Positions 46,690 through 59,597 of a stretch of DNA of 64,000 bases are shown in pieces. This stretch comes from Epiperipatus broadwayi (taxonomy: Eukaryota > Onychophora > Udeonychophora > Euonychophora > Peripatidae). The stretch lies in the NCBI GenBank assembly GCA_028023455.1, contig JAQFVV010000001.1:22957401-23021400 (forward strand), read 5' to 3'. The position numbers were made by a program, and so were the translations under genes. The notes under the pieces are model-generated. The model worked only from the letters and a program-made list of their open reading frames with translations. It ran no database searches and was not told where the DNA came from. Numbering within the stretch: the first letter of the stretch is position 1; the number at the start of each line of letters is the position of its first letter.

Positions 46690-46990
46690 GATTGTCATCT
46701 CAATTTTTGTATAATTATTATCTAAAAGATGATCAAAATACTCCTTCAACCTGTTAAAAATATCATTGTCATTATGTAGTAGAATGCCAATGCTGGATTT
46801 AATATGATTTTGATACCTTTTTTCATATATATTTTTTTCAGAGCATCAAAAAAAAAAAAAAAAAAGATCTAAATTGATTACAGTCAGCAAATATCTGAAT
46901 TTCCTTTGCAGTTTTAGTCCACCAATCATTTTTAAGCCTTCTTGTTAATTGATGAACTTCTACTTTTAAATCTCCACATTTAATTTATTA
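46690..46990 (-). mobile_element. LINE fragment (linker between endonuclease and RT)
   Basis: Reads RRLKNDWWTKTAKEIQIFAD, then a broken YEKRY segment, then GILLHNDNDIFNRLKEYFDH. This is the characteristic stretch before the RT in many LINEs (W-----EIQ-YAD, then D---I--RW-EHF). It lies upstream (higher coordinate) of the endonuclease fragment at 44.9-45.3 kb on the same strand, the reverse of the protein order, so these are separate copies or rearranged. Confidence 0.65.
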
Positions 46991-48890
46991 TTCTGCCAAG
47001 CAGAAAATGTTATTATAAATAACTATTGAAATACATATATAAGAATGTGATACAATTGTAAATAAAATAAAAGTAATCCATGTTGCTCGGGCAACCAGAT
47101 GGTCTGATGTGCTACTGGTGTTGTTTAATCTAGCTTAATCAGGCTCCATGTGTTGTCAAATAAAAATCTGGATGAGATGATATTGTCTCTATGGTGAAAT
47201 TCCTTCAACCTAGAAATGAATATGTCTTCAGGCTTGGGATGAGGAAGCAGAAAATGTTTATTTCTTTTTACAAATTATTGATAATAAGATCATTGTCAGA
47301 AACCACCATGATTCTTTTTAGTGAACTGAAGAATAGATTTATTTATATTCATAACATATTCTTTAAGGGAATTCCACATCTCAATAATATGACTATCCTG
47401 AAAGTCAAAATTAACAATAGTTGTTGAATTTTAATACTGTAGCGATATATGCGTTTCATGTATATAATTTAAAAAATTTGTTAGGAATTTTTAAATTAAA
47501 GATTTTTCAACATTTTGCTAGATAAAAAGTATATATATAAGTATGTTCACAAACAAAATGTATACAGTCTCATTAAATGTAAATCGATTTAAGTAATTTG
47601 AAACAAAATATTTTATTAATAACAATTACAAAGATATTTTATAATTAGATGGGGGAAATGTTGTTTAGTAAAAATGTCTTTTATTTTGTTATAATCCCTT
47701 TTCAAAGCTAAGTTTTGTAAAGTCTGTAATTGGTCAGTGTACCATGGACCACAATGAAATCTAGGACTATTCTACAACCAATGAATAGATATATGAAATC
47801 AAACCACTATAGAAACTGATAAGACAAAGTAGTAAACTATAAATAGGATCTCTCAGAAGATGGAATTATTATACTTTTGCTTATTATGCTTTGATTCATT
47901 CATTCAGCCTTTATTGATTGTCAGAAGTAATGTTAAAATATTATGACTGTAGAGAAGTCTGCCATTTGCTTCACTCTTGCCAATCCTGTAGAGTATGAAT
48001 TTAGTTCCATCATGAAGTAGAGGAGCCGTAATGTACTAAACAATCATTGCATTGATCATTGTATCCAGATTATATGTAAACTGTATGCTGCCTAACTTCA
48101 AAAGTGTCTATAGTTTTGGCGAAAAGACCAGCCATTATTTAACAAGAGAAACACTGTCAGAGACTTCCCATTGAATAAAATAGAAATGTGTTTTAAGGAA
48201 AACCATGTCAGGCAGCAACAACGATCTTAGAAGCTTCGTAGAATACCAACAAACATAATTATTTTATACCTACTGTACCACAAAAAGTCTACAGCTGCCT
48301 GAATTCAGAACATGAATTGTTAATGATGACAATGGTAATTTTTATGAATTCTAATTATATACTATTATGGCTTTATCTCACTAACATTAAAATATTTAAT
48401 CTCTTAAATATGTATATTTTATTTCCACTGAAATTTTATTATGATTTATGTATGTGTATATATATATTTAGAAGTTAGAATGGCAATGAATTGCTTAATT
48501 TTATTATTCAAGTTTATTAAACCCTACTGACATCTTCCAGATCTTTCTACATTTTCTGTATTTATAGATTTTAATTCTCATATAACCTTTGGCATTATAT
48601 AAATGAGGATTAAGCAGGTTGTCAACTTTTACAATGGATGAATTTAAACATCATGAACTTATTTTACATTCTCAAGCAAGGAGGAGAGACGTTTTATTTA
48701 AGTGGATGGGAACAAGAAGAACTCGTGATTTATATTTTATTTTGACAAAAAAAATAAAATATTCATCATTATCTGCTATATTACTGACATTGCATCATTT
48801 TTTCCATCGCCAACATAAACCAAGTCTTGGAATTCACATTCTACAAAATGAAAGTTATCTTGTTCCATGGTAAAAATAAGAACTAACAGG
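46991..48890. other. Non-coding sequence
   Basis: A slightly GC-richer patch at 47078-47135 contains a TTGCTCGGGCAA hairpin. The frame 48619-48873 (plus) has an intact 84-codon reading but no domain I recognise. It may be the start of the LINE that follows. Confidence 0.4.
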
Positions 48891-48899
48891 AAAAAATGC

Positions 48900-50115
48900 A
48901 TTGAAGAGAATATTAATGTAATCTCTCCAATTCCCTCTTGTTATAATGGGTTTAACAAGCTCATATCAACAGCTTTCAAATAATCCTATCCTCTGAATAT
49001 TGAAAGCAATTGATTTCATGTAGGAATGAAAACAGTAGGATCCTTTACAGTCAGTTTTTTGTCAATCAAAGATCCAGAAATTGGTAACAAGTTTGTAAAA
49101 TCACTGGATAATGTCAAAAAATAAAATTGGAAAGGGTCCATGGAGAAATAAAATTTTACAAATCTAGTTGTAAGATCTGGTTGCTTTTACAAAAGCTTGA
49201 TGAATTTAAAGTACTTCTAAAAGAATTATTAGTATCAAATTGGATTTGGGTCATAAACTTACAATGAAAAAGACCTTCAAGATAAATTAAAACTTAATCT
49301 ATCTTTTTTGATTGTACCTCAGTTTATAATTCTATTTGGAAAAATGATTTTCTAAAAGTTTCACAAATCTTAAATGCAGGAAAACATAGTCATTAATTTA
49401 CTTAACAAAATGTTCTCCAATAAAAAAAATTCAAGTGATATTAAGTGCTAATTGTAATAGATATAACATTTTGCAGAACTGTCTGCCAAAGAGTTATTCT
49501 CTTGCCTATTTTCTTTAATATGTTCAGTCATTTTCCAAAATTAGAATATAGGAAATTCATCTGATGATATTGTTTTGACTTCATAAATGAGATCTCTCCC
49601 TGAAATAAAAAAATTCTCTCAATAAGGATATGGAAAGATTGAAATTTTTTTTCAAAGATGGGAATCATTTCTAATGCAACAAAGACACTATTCTCAATTA
49701 AATAATAGGAAAGCATAATCTGAAAATATCATTTTGCAATAATAAATTCAAATACATTCCTACTTCATACTATTTAGGAGTACCTTGAGTTGTAACTTAT
49801 TTTTCTTAGTTATCTAAGATTAGATCAAAATTAATTTCTAAATATAACTTTTTTGAAAAGCTGGCTACATTATAATGCAAGTACTCTAAAACTGTTGCTA
49901 TGGTCCTGTTTGGAGAAAAATTACCAAACTAAACTTTTAAACACTCAATTAAATTTTATTATGAGAATTATTACCGACACATTGGCTTTTGTTCTTTCAC
50001 ATATTCCTTCAGCAGATATTAAAAGTTGTCTCACAGAAAATGTATAAAAAAAGTGTTAAATAATTCCGAGTTGCTAATAACTAGAGACATAGTTTGGTGA
50101 CATAAGATTAGTTCT
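48900..50115 (+). mobile_element. Decayed LINE of a second clade, RT to C-terminus
   Basis: With frameshifts: FFDCTSVYNSIWKNDFLK (cf. DL-AAYDTVW), NAGKHSH, then DDIVLTS (YADDIAL), SQLNNRKA (HLNNRQA) and a C-terminal open stretch TKLLNTQLNFIMRIITDTLA (cf. LD-QLN--MRIISGT). The final 64-codon segment (49853-50047) is uninterrupted. This is the jockey/CR1-like type often annotated in arthropods and other invertebrates, distinct from the RTE-like copies. Dead. Confidence 0.7.
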
Positions 50116-53100
50116 CAATGATCTGTTTTTAGATATTCAATCAAGCATCTACAATTGTAGAATTATGGCATAAAAAAATGAAATTTTTATGATATTTCAA
50201 ACAAATTTCTTATTTCGGATTCAAACAAGAAAGTCAGCTGGATTTAATCTTTTTTATGCAACTAGAGTGTCATCAACATGTTAAGAACAATCTATGGTCA
50301 TTGCATTCATCTGTTTCATAGATGAAATTTACCACCCGTGATTTATCAATGACCGTCAAATCTATGACTGCATTGGCTAAATTAGACTTAATAAATTTAA
50401 TGATTCTATTTCTTGGATAAAATTTCTAGATTCCTTTATGATATTAATAATAGTTAAGCTGTTTAAATAAATAAAATCTATATACTAAATAAATAAATAC
50501 TGCTAATATTTCATTAGATTCTGTAGCAGTTTCATTTTTAAGATTATGAAGAGCTATTTTAATTTTACTAAGCTGAATATATTTGTCCAAATAAAAGTCA
50601 TTAGAACCTATAAATATGATCCATTTTTGATTATAGCTATCATTTTCACCAGGGAATATGATTGTCTGTTGGTCTGTCCTTTAATCTGCACTGTAAGTGG
50701 TCATGTATAATGAATGTATCATTTTAAAAAACATCATCTCAATTTTGCATTATTGTTGATAAACTGATGAAACTATTCTCATCATTTGTTTGATTTTTAT
50801 TTTTATTTAAAGTCCATCTGTTAATTTCAATGTATCCAAAAAACGATCTTAAATGTTTATGATCCTCTGTATTTGCTTTGTGGCTTTGATTCATCAATTA
50901 TTCTTATACAAAGCAGAAAATATCTCATGTTTCTTTTTAATCAAGTGATTAATAATAAAAACAATCAGGGGCCCTTTTTAGTTAATTGAAAAATTTTTTT
51001 TTTTGGAATCCAACATACTTTCTAACTTCATCCTTCAGTAACATGACAATTTTTCAAGTCCAAATTAAAAATTTTAGTCTTTAATAAATGTTGAAACTCA
51101 GCATGAATAGTAAGTGCTTTTATAGAATGAACAACCAAATTTCTTATATATATGATTATAATGAAATCTATTATTACTGAAACACAGTAGTTAATGATCT
51201 GTCGAACATTCTATACTTATGAGAACAAATGTAATATGATTTTTTTTATAATCTGACTCATAATTATAATAATGTAGATCAGAACTTATTTGACCTACCA
51301 TCTTTTCAGAAAAAAAAACTTGGTGTCTTTTTTAAGTGTATAAAGATGCAATGACAAATTTACATAAAATGTATTTATATTTTTACCTACATTCTATACC
51401 ATTGTGAAGAAAGATATTGTTAATAAGATACCTTGAAGCATGAAATTATAAAATTGTTTTTTAAAATCAAATATAATAACATTAGAGAAAATTAAGATAA
51501 AAAATAATATTAAAATAAAATCACAAAGAACATTAAAAATAATTCTAATGAGAAGGATGAATCTTCAGTCTACTATCAATTTATTAATGTTCAACTCTAT
51601 TTTTGACAGCAACATTTCTTAAACCATTGCAATTGTTTATTTGCAGTCAGTTTATTTTTTTAATTAACAGATTTGTTACCACATTGAACCCATGTGCCAC
51701 TAAATATGGCAACGGAAATGTAATTAAAAACTTTTGTATCATAACCCACAATCCAGGTTAAAATGTAGGTATCTATCTCTTTTTTAGTTATATTTAAATT
51801 TCACTTTCTCATTTGTTGTTACTTACGTTAATTCTTATAATTTTGGAAACTATGTTTGTATTTGAAAAAGGGTCTAAAACTCCCTTAGACATGTTCATTT
51901 TAAGAATATCTTCAAATTATTTATTGAAATCAGAATGGAGAGCCTCTAAATGCAGACAATAGAATAGACACATCTTCTTTATGTGCATCTCCTAAAATTG
52001 GAAACTGACTGAATACTTCTCATTCAAAATTTCATTTGTCACAAATGCAAAAATAATAGTTTTTGTTTTGATTAAATTCAGTTTGTCTCCTTGGAATCAC
52101 AGATTTGTTTCATTAATTTTTTTTTATGAAATAAGTCTGTCAAATAAGACCAATTCAACAGGTACCATTTCATAGCCAATGAGCTGTATGAAATAGGCAA
52201 TTAAATTTTTCATCATTGTCAAACAAAGTTGTCTAACAATTTCTCATTTAATAAATTGCTTTTAGTTGTGTTGATTGCTTTAATGACATAATATAATGAC
52301 TTACATAGGGTTTATTCACATTTTTTAGATTTTTAGCAACTAAATATGGACATTAAATGATTCACTATATAAAAATATATTCAGTAATCCTTTTTTTAAA
52401 TATGAGAATCCCCTATAACACCCTATCATCACTAAAGCAACAGCAGTAGCAACTGACAAGATATTAACTCAGAAGGATTTCTTATTCCTTAAAAAATTTC
52501 TAATATATGTTATTGATTCTTATATAAATCAGTTTATATATTTTTAAAAAATAATAATTCTTGGCAAATTTTCATTTTTTATGAATCACAAGCATACTGA
52601 AAACAAGTCTTTGTTTCCTGCAAAGTTATCTCATCAAGCTATAGAGAGAAGTAGGATGATTTTAAACACAATGAATCCTAATCATTTTGAACCATTTCGT
52701 AAATTCTTCTTTGCACTGCATTATTGGTTAAAATTTTTTTTTAATAATCTGATGCTGGCTTGTGTATTACCATAGTTTTGTATTACATCACTTATAGCCA
52801 GTAGAATTATTTTTTCACCAATACTATGTGATTTTTCCTGTTTAGTAATCTACAATGAATTATTGTAAAAAGCACACAATCCATCATCATCTTGTTTTGA
52901 TGCTATTAAAAAGAATTTTGCGAATATCAATTGTCTTAATTTTTTTATTATCAAATATTCACAGTCCATTTGCTAAAATGTTTTGCCACATCAGTATTGT
53001 GTTATTTGTAGGCAATTGAATAAAAGCCATGGCTCAAATATTCAATGTTGTATTAACTATATGATATTATTTATATATATATAAAAAGTAAAATTTGTGT

Positions 53101-54272
53101 GTTTATTGTAATAGAAATATAAAATTATCAAGAGATGTCATCAATTTATATAATTGAAAAAGGGCAATTTTTTTCACTAGAATCAAAATTTTTTGCAGTA
53201 GTTGGGTTATTAGAATAGCCCCACAACATCTGTTCTTCAGTAATTTAAATGTAAAATGGCAAAAAACAGACATCAGCTTAAATATATGTTATTGGTATTA
53301 AATTGTTAAATATTCAAATTAAATTTATTAAGAAATAATTAGTTTTTTAAAAAATACATCAATGATGTAATTAAAAATCAATTAATAGTTTTAATTTAGT
53401 TTGCCCTTTTCCTTATTCATATATTCCTTATTTAGCAATTAATAGGATTATTTGATGGAATATAAATAGATACTAATAGTAACAGTTTTTTTTTATAATT
53501 TCATTTGTAAGAAAACAAAATCAGCATCATCATCAGGTAGTCATAAATGAGTATGACTATTCCAACTCCAAGAAAAAATGAAAATATATTGATTGTACAA
53601 GTCAGCTATGATTTTACAAATGTATTATAGATATATTAGAAAATTTATAAAAATACATGTAATCCACAATCAATAAAGATCAAATGTATTAAGTATGAAT
53701 TAAAATTTTTAAATATTTATTGCACTTCCATTATTATTAACTAGGTACAGATATACTCAGCAGCTATCTACAATCAATGCTCTCTTTGTTTCTTTAAAAC
53801 ACAGCATCCATGTCATGAAAAATAATTCTTGGATAACTAATCGATAAGTTGAAGATTCAACATCCTTTACATATTTAAAATTATAGGTTCATAAATAGTT
53901 AAAAAATACGTAATAGAAAACTAAAAGATAAAAAAGAAACATTTTCCCATCCCTGCCTTTTATGATAAATTATTTTTTTTATATATTAATTTAAAAATAA
54001 ACTTTGTATTCTTCATTGATATTTTTAAATTTTGTGTTCTTCATTGATATTGTTGAAAATGTTTTGATTTGAAAAATAAATATAACATTACAATTGGAGA
54101 ATTGTTCTTTTAATTAGTCTTTTTTATAATTTTTTTAAAAAAATTTAAAAGAACCTTATGATTTTTATTTACACCTTGAATCATCTATAATGGAGAAAGA
54201 AAGCCGGGGGGGGGGGGATTTAGAGTGATTTTGCATTGTCCATCCATGCTGCCAAATTATTCTGTCCATATG
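50116..54272. other. Non-coding, probably very old repeat DNA
   Basis: No gene. Less homopolymeric than the intergenic average, which suggests eroded coding-type retroelement sequence, but I cannot align any stretch confidently. A poly-G run (54204-54218) precedes the hAT element. Confidence 0.4.
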
Positions 54273-54280
54273 GTGTAGTG

Positions 54281-54962
54281 CAGGGGTCCCCAACCTTTTT
54301 GCACTTAAGAGCACATCCTACAATACTGGCCAGGTGGCGGGCACTATTTATTTTTTCAACCAGGTGATGGGCACCATTTATTGTTTCAATGTAAATTTAT
54401 AGTTGGATATTGTTAATAATACACATAATGTACAAAAAAAATATTTATTTCAAAAATAAAATTTTAACATATAATTAATGTTTATATTTTTACGCTGTAA
54501 ACGTATAGTATGCCCTACAATTTGATTACAATATAATACAATGGCAAATTTGAAAAATTTTCCTACCCATATTTGCATATTTAATCTGTCCTATTTTGCA
54601 TATTTGCACTTCGTGAAAATGAAGAAATACTGTACTTCTTGAAAATGAAGATTATACCTTTGAAAGCACTAGAAAAAATCAATAAAAGTTTGTTATTTAT
54701 TTATTTGATTTTAGTTATCTATATATAGCTGAATTATATATGCGTGTGCATTTTTAATATTAACACAAATATTAAGTTATTACAAATATATTCTAACACA
54801 CGGTTTGATGTTATATCTTACAATAATTTATAAGAAATTTTAAAAATTAAATTTATCTGTATCAGATAAATAATTTTTTATCGTGTTTGGATAGCGGCAG
54901 GCACACATAATATGGTCTGCGGGCGCCATAGTGCCCGTGGGCATAGGGTTGGGGGACCCCTG
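54281..54962 (+). mobile_element. hAT-type MITE with CAGGGGTCCCCAACC ends
   Basis: Left end CAGGGGTCCCCAACC. Right end is the inverse with one extra C. Perfect 8-bp duplication gtgtagtg (54273-54280 and 54963-54970). 682 bp with no transposase. Subterminal GGGC-GCCA words (GGCGGGCAC near the left, CGGGCGCC near the right) are typical of this hAT group, which is known across many animal phyla. Confidence 0.93.
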
Positions 54963-55132
54963 GTGTAGTGATTTCTTTTTTTTATTCTTGTAAAATAAAA
55001 AAGAAACAAGGAATCCAAAGAAGTAAGAAAGAAATTGCATTTTAGTCTTTTTTTGTATTAATTTGTTGTAGTTGTTATTGTTTTAAAGCCAGCCAATTTA
55101 ATTTTATTTGGATTATTTGTTTTATTGAATAT

Positions 55133-55505
55133 AGCTGACAAGTAATTATTGATTTCCTAGAGGTCTACAAATTGACCATATTTCACTATCCTCCACACAT
55201 ATGTTTTAAAAAGCAAATATAAAAGAAATTTAAAAATTTTAAAGACAAAATTCCAAACCAATTTGTTAATCATAAAAAGTTATTTGAAATTCTCTATATC
55301 AATTAATTTTGTAAGTCAATATTGGTAAGTAGTATTGTGAGAAATCAAAATCAATCTTAAAATCTTATAATTAACCATATCCCTCCCTCTCACACCTTCA
55401 CTCCTGCTTTCTCAGCCAAATAAATTAAAAAGACAATTAATACTAGAGAAAGAAAAAAAACCTACCAATGAAAAGTAAGAAAAGGTTTTAGATTACAAAT
55501 TTATT
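55133..55505 (+). repeat. Left copy of a 375-bp direct duplication
   Basis: Matches 56847-57225 (GCTGA(C/T)AAGTAATT, AAAAAGCAAATA, GACAAAATT(C/T)CAAACCAATTT, GGTTTTAGATTACA) at about 80% by eye, and brackets the tandem array between them. Confidence 0.75.
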
Positions 55506-55647
55506 ACTACAATAAATGAATATAGCTGATAAGCAGGGACGAAGCATCCATGTATTGTAAGGAATGAGTGCTTCTGTAGAAAAATTCACTAAAACTTTCA
55601 AAAGCATAATTAAAATTCAATTTAAAAAATTCACATTCAATTTTTTT

Positions 55648-56735
55648 ACCAACAGTTGAATTGTTTTTATATATGCATAAGAAGTTCAAACAGTGCTAAG
55701 ATCTAATTTACAGTTAAAACTTTTAAGAATGTTAAAAGGATTTGGAAGATAAAAGTATATTGATAATGTATTATCTATATTTAAACTAATCACAATTATT
55801 AGAATGAGCAATTCAAATTTATTATTTTTTGTCTGGAATTACTATTGACTTTCAATTTTTATTTTACCAACAGTTGAATTGTTTTTATATATGCAAAGAA
55901 TGAATTTTGATTAGCACATTCTTGGTCATTCTCAGTTGATTATAAGAAGTTCAAACAATGCTAAGAACTAATTTACAGTTACAACTTTTAAAAATGTTAA
56001 AAGAATTTTGAAGATAAAAATATATTTGTATTGTATTATCTATATTTAAACTAATCACAGTCTGATTAGAATGAGCAATTCCAATCATTATTTTTTGTAT
56101 GGAATTACTGTTGATTTTCAATTTTTTTTTTTTTTTTTTATGAAAGTTGAATTGTTTTTATATATGCAAAGAATGAATTTGACTAGCACATTCTTGGTTG
56201 ATTATAAGAAGTTCAAACAATGCTAAGATCTAATATAAAGTTAAAGGATTTTGAAGATAATATATTATCTATATTTAAACTAATCACAGTCTGATTAGAA
56301 TGAGCAATTCAAATTCATTATTTTTTGTATGGAATTACTGTTGACTTTCAATTTTTTTTACCAACAGTTGAATTGTTTTTATATACGCAAAGAATGAATT
56401 TGATTAACACATTCTCAGTTGATTATAAGAAGTTCATCATTGCTAAGATCTAATTTACAGTTAAAACTTAAGAATGTTAAAAGGATTTGGAAGATAAAAA
56501 TATATTGATAATGTATTATCTATATTTAAACTAATCACATTCTGATTAGAATGAGCAATTCAAATTCATTATTGTATGGATTTACTGAATGAAGTTGACT
56601 AATGCATTCTCAGTTGATTATAAGAAGTTCAAACAATGGTAAGATCTAATTTATAATTAAAACTTTTAAGAATGTTAAAAGGATTTGGAAGATAAAAATA
56701 TATTGATAATATATTTTCTGATTTACAGATAAGAG
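55648..56735 (+). repeat. Minisatellite array, about 4.5 units of 220-270 bp
   Basis: Each unit carries AGTTGAATTGTTTTTATATA, TTGATTATAAGAAGTTC, CTAATCACA and GAATGAGCAATTC. Unit starts at 55648, 55866, about 56138 and 56359, plus a shortened one near 56590. Spacing varies because of poly-T expansions. A remnant of the same unit also overlaps the frame at 55507-55689. Confidence 0.85.
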
Positions 56736-56846
56736 AGTTTCAGATTTTTTCTAGATGTGTATATATATTAAGTGCTATTATGTAAAAAAAAATTGTGGCA
56801 AGTGAAATAAAAATATATAAAAAAGTATGTAAAGTCAGGCTTCCTT

Positions 56847-57225
56847 ACTGCTGATAAGTAATTTTTTTTTTAAAAAAAAAAATTGACAATACTTCTACAA
56901 TTGACTGTATTTCTCTATCCCTCACTCTCACTTTTTAAAAAGCAAATAAAGAAATTTAAAATTAAAGACAAAATTTCAAACCAATTTATCAATTACAAAT
57001 AAGATATTTGAAATAATCTACATTTAATTTTGTAAGTTAATGTTAGGTAGGGGAGTATTATGAGAAATCAAAGTTACTTTGAAAACTTACAATTGATTGT
57101 ATCCCCCCCCCCCTTTCTTCTTTTCTCAAAATCAAATAAATTGAAAAGACAATACTACCAAAAAAAAAAAAAGAGAGACTTGTCAATAAAATGTAAGAAG
57201 AGGTTTTAGATTACATATTGAATTT
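56847..57225 (+). repeat. Right copy of the 375-bp direct duplication
   Basis: See the left copy at 55133-55505. Contains homopolymer expansions (poly-A 56871-56882, poly-C 57104-57114) not shared with the other copy. Confidence 0.75.
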
Positions 57226-57719
57226 ATAAATTATGTATCGGTGTAGTATTTTTTGCTAAACTTTTTTCAAATCCAAAAAGTCTTCAGTTGATCCATTAGT
57301 CATCCCAGTATTTTTTCATGATGTCAAAGCAATATTTAAAGATTTAGCTAAAGAGAAAATTAAATGTAGATAGCCAAGTGTAAATAGCCAAGTACATCGG
57401 TACTGTTAACTGCTTGTCACATAATTCAGAAACAATCTAAATTAGATATCTATATTGCCATTACAGACATTCCTGCTGATGCATGCTGGATTCATGCCAA
57501 TGCATAATACACTCATCCACTAATACTTGCTTGTTAAGACCTGTTGACAGACTTGACGATTTATTAGCTTGCATTTTGTGTGTTTATTTGGAAAACAAAA
57601 TAATCATTATGATTTAATTCTTTGTTGCATAACACATGAAACACAAATGAATTTTCAATTTTTTTTTTATGCTTCCATTACCTCTTTATTTTTATTCATT
57701 ACTCCTTATTCCAACCAGG

Positions 57720-57962
57720 CTACTACCACTCCTCTGTATCACTCCAGCGCCCTTCACATGTAATCACGTAATATCGTCCACTTTGGGAAGCATTAATGTG
57801 AACTATTAGTTGCCATTGTTTTTGAGTATGAATATATTCAACTTCTTTATAATGATTTTTCTGCCTAAATAAAATATTTGTGATAAACAATTTATGTTTT
57901 TTGCAACCATTTAATAACAGTTGATCATTTAAATTTTCAATACCAATGTCATTATTCAAGCT
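57720..57962 (-). mobile_element. LINE endonuclease fragment
   Basis: An uninterrupted 78-codon stretch reads ENLNDQLLLNGCKKHKLFIT, NILFRQKNHYKE and KQWQLIVHI, closely following the endonuclease segment (N-NG-RLL-FC--H-L-ITNT-FRQ, W-HPRSK-WHLIDYV) of LINEs whose fragments are often annotated as craniofacial development protein 2-like. 5' and 3' parts are missing. Confidence 0.75.
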
Positions 57963-58260
57963 CTTTAGGGCTAAAATTTACTTTTCCTACCAACATATAC
58001 ATTAAAATTTTAAAGAAGAAAAAAATTGATCTTTTATTGACATACTAATATTATCCAACAAGGAATAAAAGCTTTTTTTTTTTTTAACTAATCATTTATA
58101 AAATTAACTCTAGTAAGTACTATTGTGCTAATCATGTTTTAATACCATTAGTCTTTCTGAATTTCAAGAATAAAAAATAATGAATAAGCTTGACAGTAAA
58201 TCCAACATCATGCAGTCTCTTTTGATTTAATAATCTGTTGTTTTTTTTTAAAAAAATCTT
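57963..58260. other. AT-rich spacer between LINE fragments
   Basis: No feature recognised. Confidence 0.4.
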
Positions 58261-58264
58261 TTAG

Positions 58265-58812
58265 CTATCTACCTTTTCAGTTAATTTTTTTTTCCTCTGG
58301 AAAATGAGTTTCATTGACAACAACTATATTCATAATATATACTGAAAATTTCTTAGCTACAAGTACCGTCCTCTTTTCAGGATATGAAGAGTTTGCATCA
58401 AATAAAATTTGCACAGTTCATGTACCTATATTAAAAAATAAAATTGTAAATAATTTTGTTACGACTTTTAATCTGATCAAAAGTATTTGTAGTTGTTAAC
58501 TTTTTTTAACTCATCATTATCAATCTGTATTTTCTTCTTTTGAGAAAATCCATTGAACTTTACTTTAGTCTTTTTAACATTTATCTTTATTTATTCTTAC
58601 TTTCATCTGATAACTCTTGCAATATTTTTTGAAGCTCTAAAGTATTATTCGCAAAAACAATTACATCATCTACAAAATCTAGATGACTTAAATAATCTCC
58701 ATTTATTTTTACTTCCTTAGCTTCAACTTTTAAATCACAAAATAGAGCTGCTATAAAAAGTTTTGGAGATTTGGAGTCATCCTGTTGTACAGATTGAAAC
58801 CAAATATTAAAA
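58265..58812 (-). mobile_element. RTE-like LINE, RT segment, inverted part of a twin-primed insertion
   Basis: Minus strand reads VQQDDSKSPKLFIAALF (cf. V-QGD-ISP-LF--AL), then NGDYLSHLDFVDDVIVFANN (the FADD catalytic motif, here FVDD), LQKILQELSDES, then after a frameshift KKTKVKFNGFSQKKKIQID and ELKKVNNYKY. The two catalytic Asp are present, but the frame is broken. Confidence 0.85.
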
Positions 58813-59270
58813 GGAAATATGCCTATGTGTTTGAAAAAGAAATTTTTAATAAATGTGTTTTACCAGTTTTTATTCATGAATCTGAAACTTGGATAGTTAA
58901 CAGAAGAGCAATATAGACCAGACCATTCAACAAAGTATGGAAAGCTGCATGTTAGGAGTAACAAGAAGAGATCAAAAACAAAATACATGAGTGAAAGGAC
59001 AAACAGGTGTTCCTAGCATCATTGAAAGAATTAAGAGACTGATGTGGAGTTGGGCTGATCTATTCCTAGAAGAGATGATAATAGATGTACAGTTGAAATC
59101 TTAAAAGATTGTAGAAGATCTAGAAAGACACCACATGTGAGATGGATGAATGAAATAATGACGTTTGCTGGGATGACATGGAGAAGAGAGGCTAGAGATC
59201 AGAGAAGATGGATTGAACTTGGAGAGAACTTTATCCTGCAGTAGATCAATAATTGTTGAAAATGATGATG
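58813..59270 (+). mobile_element. RTE-like LINE, C-terminal segment, sense part of the same insertion
   Basis: Starts at MPMCLKKK / VLPVFIHESETWIVN (cf. IPLCLK-KVF-QCVLPV-TYGSETW), then LGVTRRDQKQNT, VPSIIERIKRLMWSWAD, and WIELGENFILQ just before the stop. It ends near a GAT-rich tail (59258-59272), as RTE elements commonly do. It continues the protein where the minus-strand piece leaves off. Several frameshifts and stops. Confidence 0.85.
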
Positions 59271-59597
59271 GAGATTACTACTTCTACTCCTGCTTTATTA
59301 TCATTCTTTTTACTGATATTGTGATTATTTATATCACTTTAATGATGATCTATTGGGAACAATTATTTTTTTAGAAATTACAATTTTTTTTATGAATCTA
59401 ACAATTTAAATTTTTTTTTTTTAGTTATTATCATCATCATTCTTAAGTCATATTATAAAAAATTTATTTAATATATCATTGCCTTTCCAGAAAAAAAAAA
59501 AAGAGAACAATTTAAGGTTTAAAAAAAAAGTAAAAATCATGCCATGCTTTTTAGTGTGCAGGATTGTTTTTGCATATGATTTTACATAGGCATTTAG

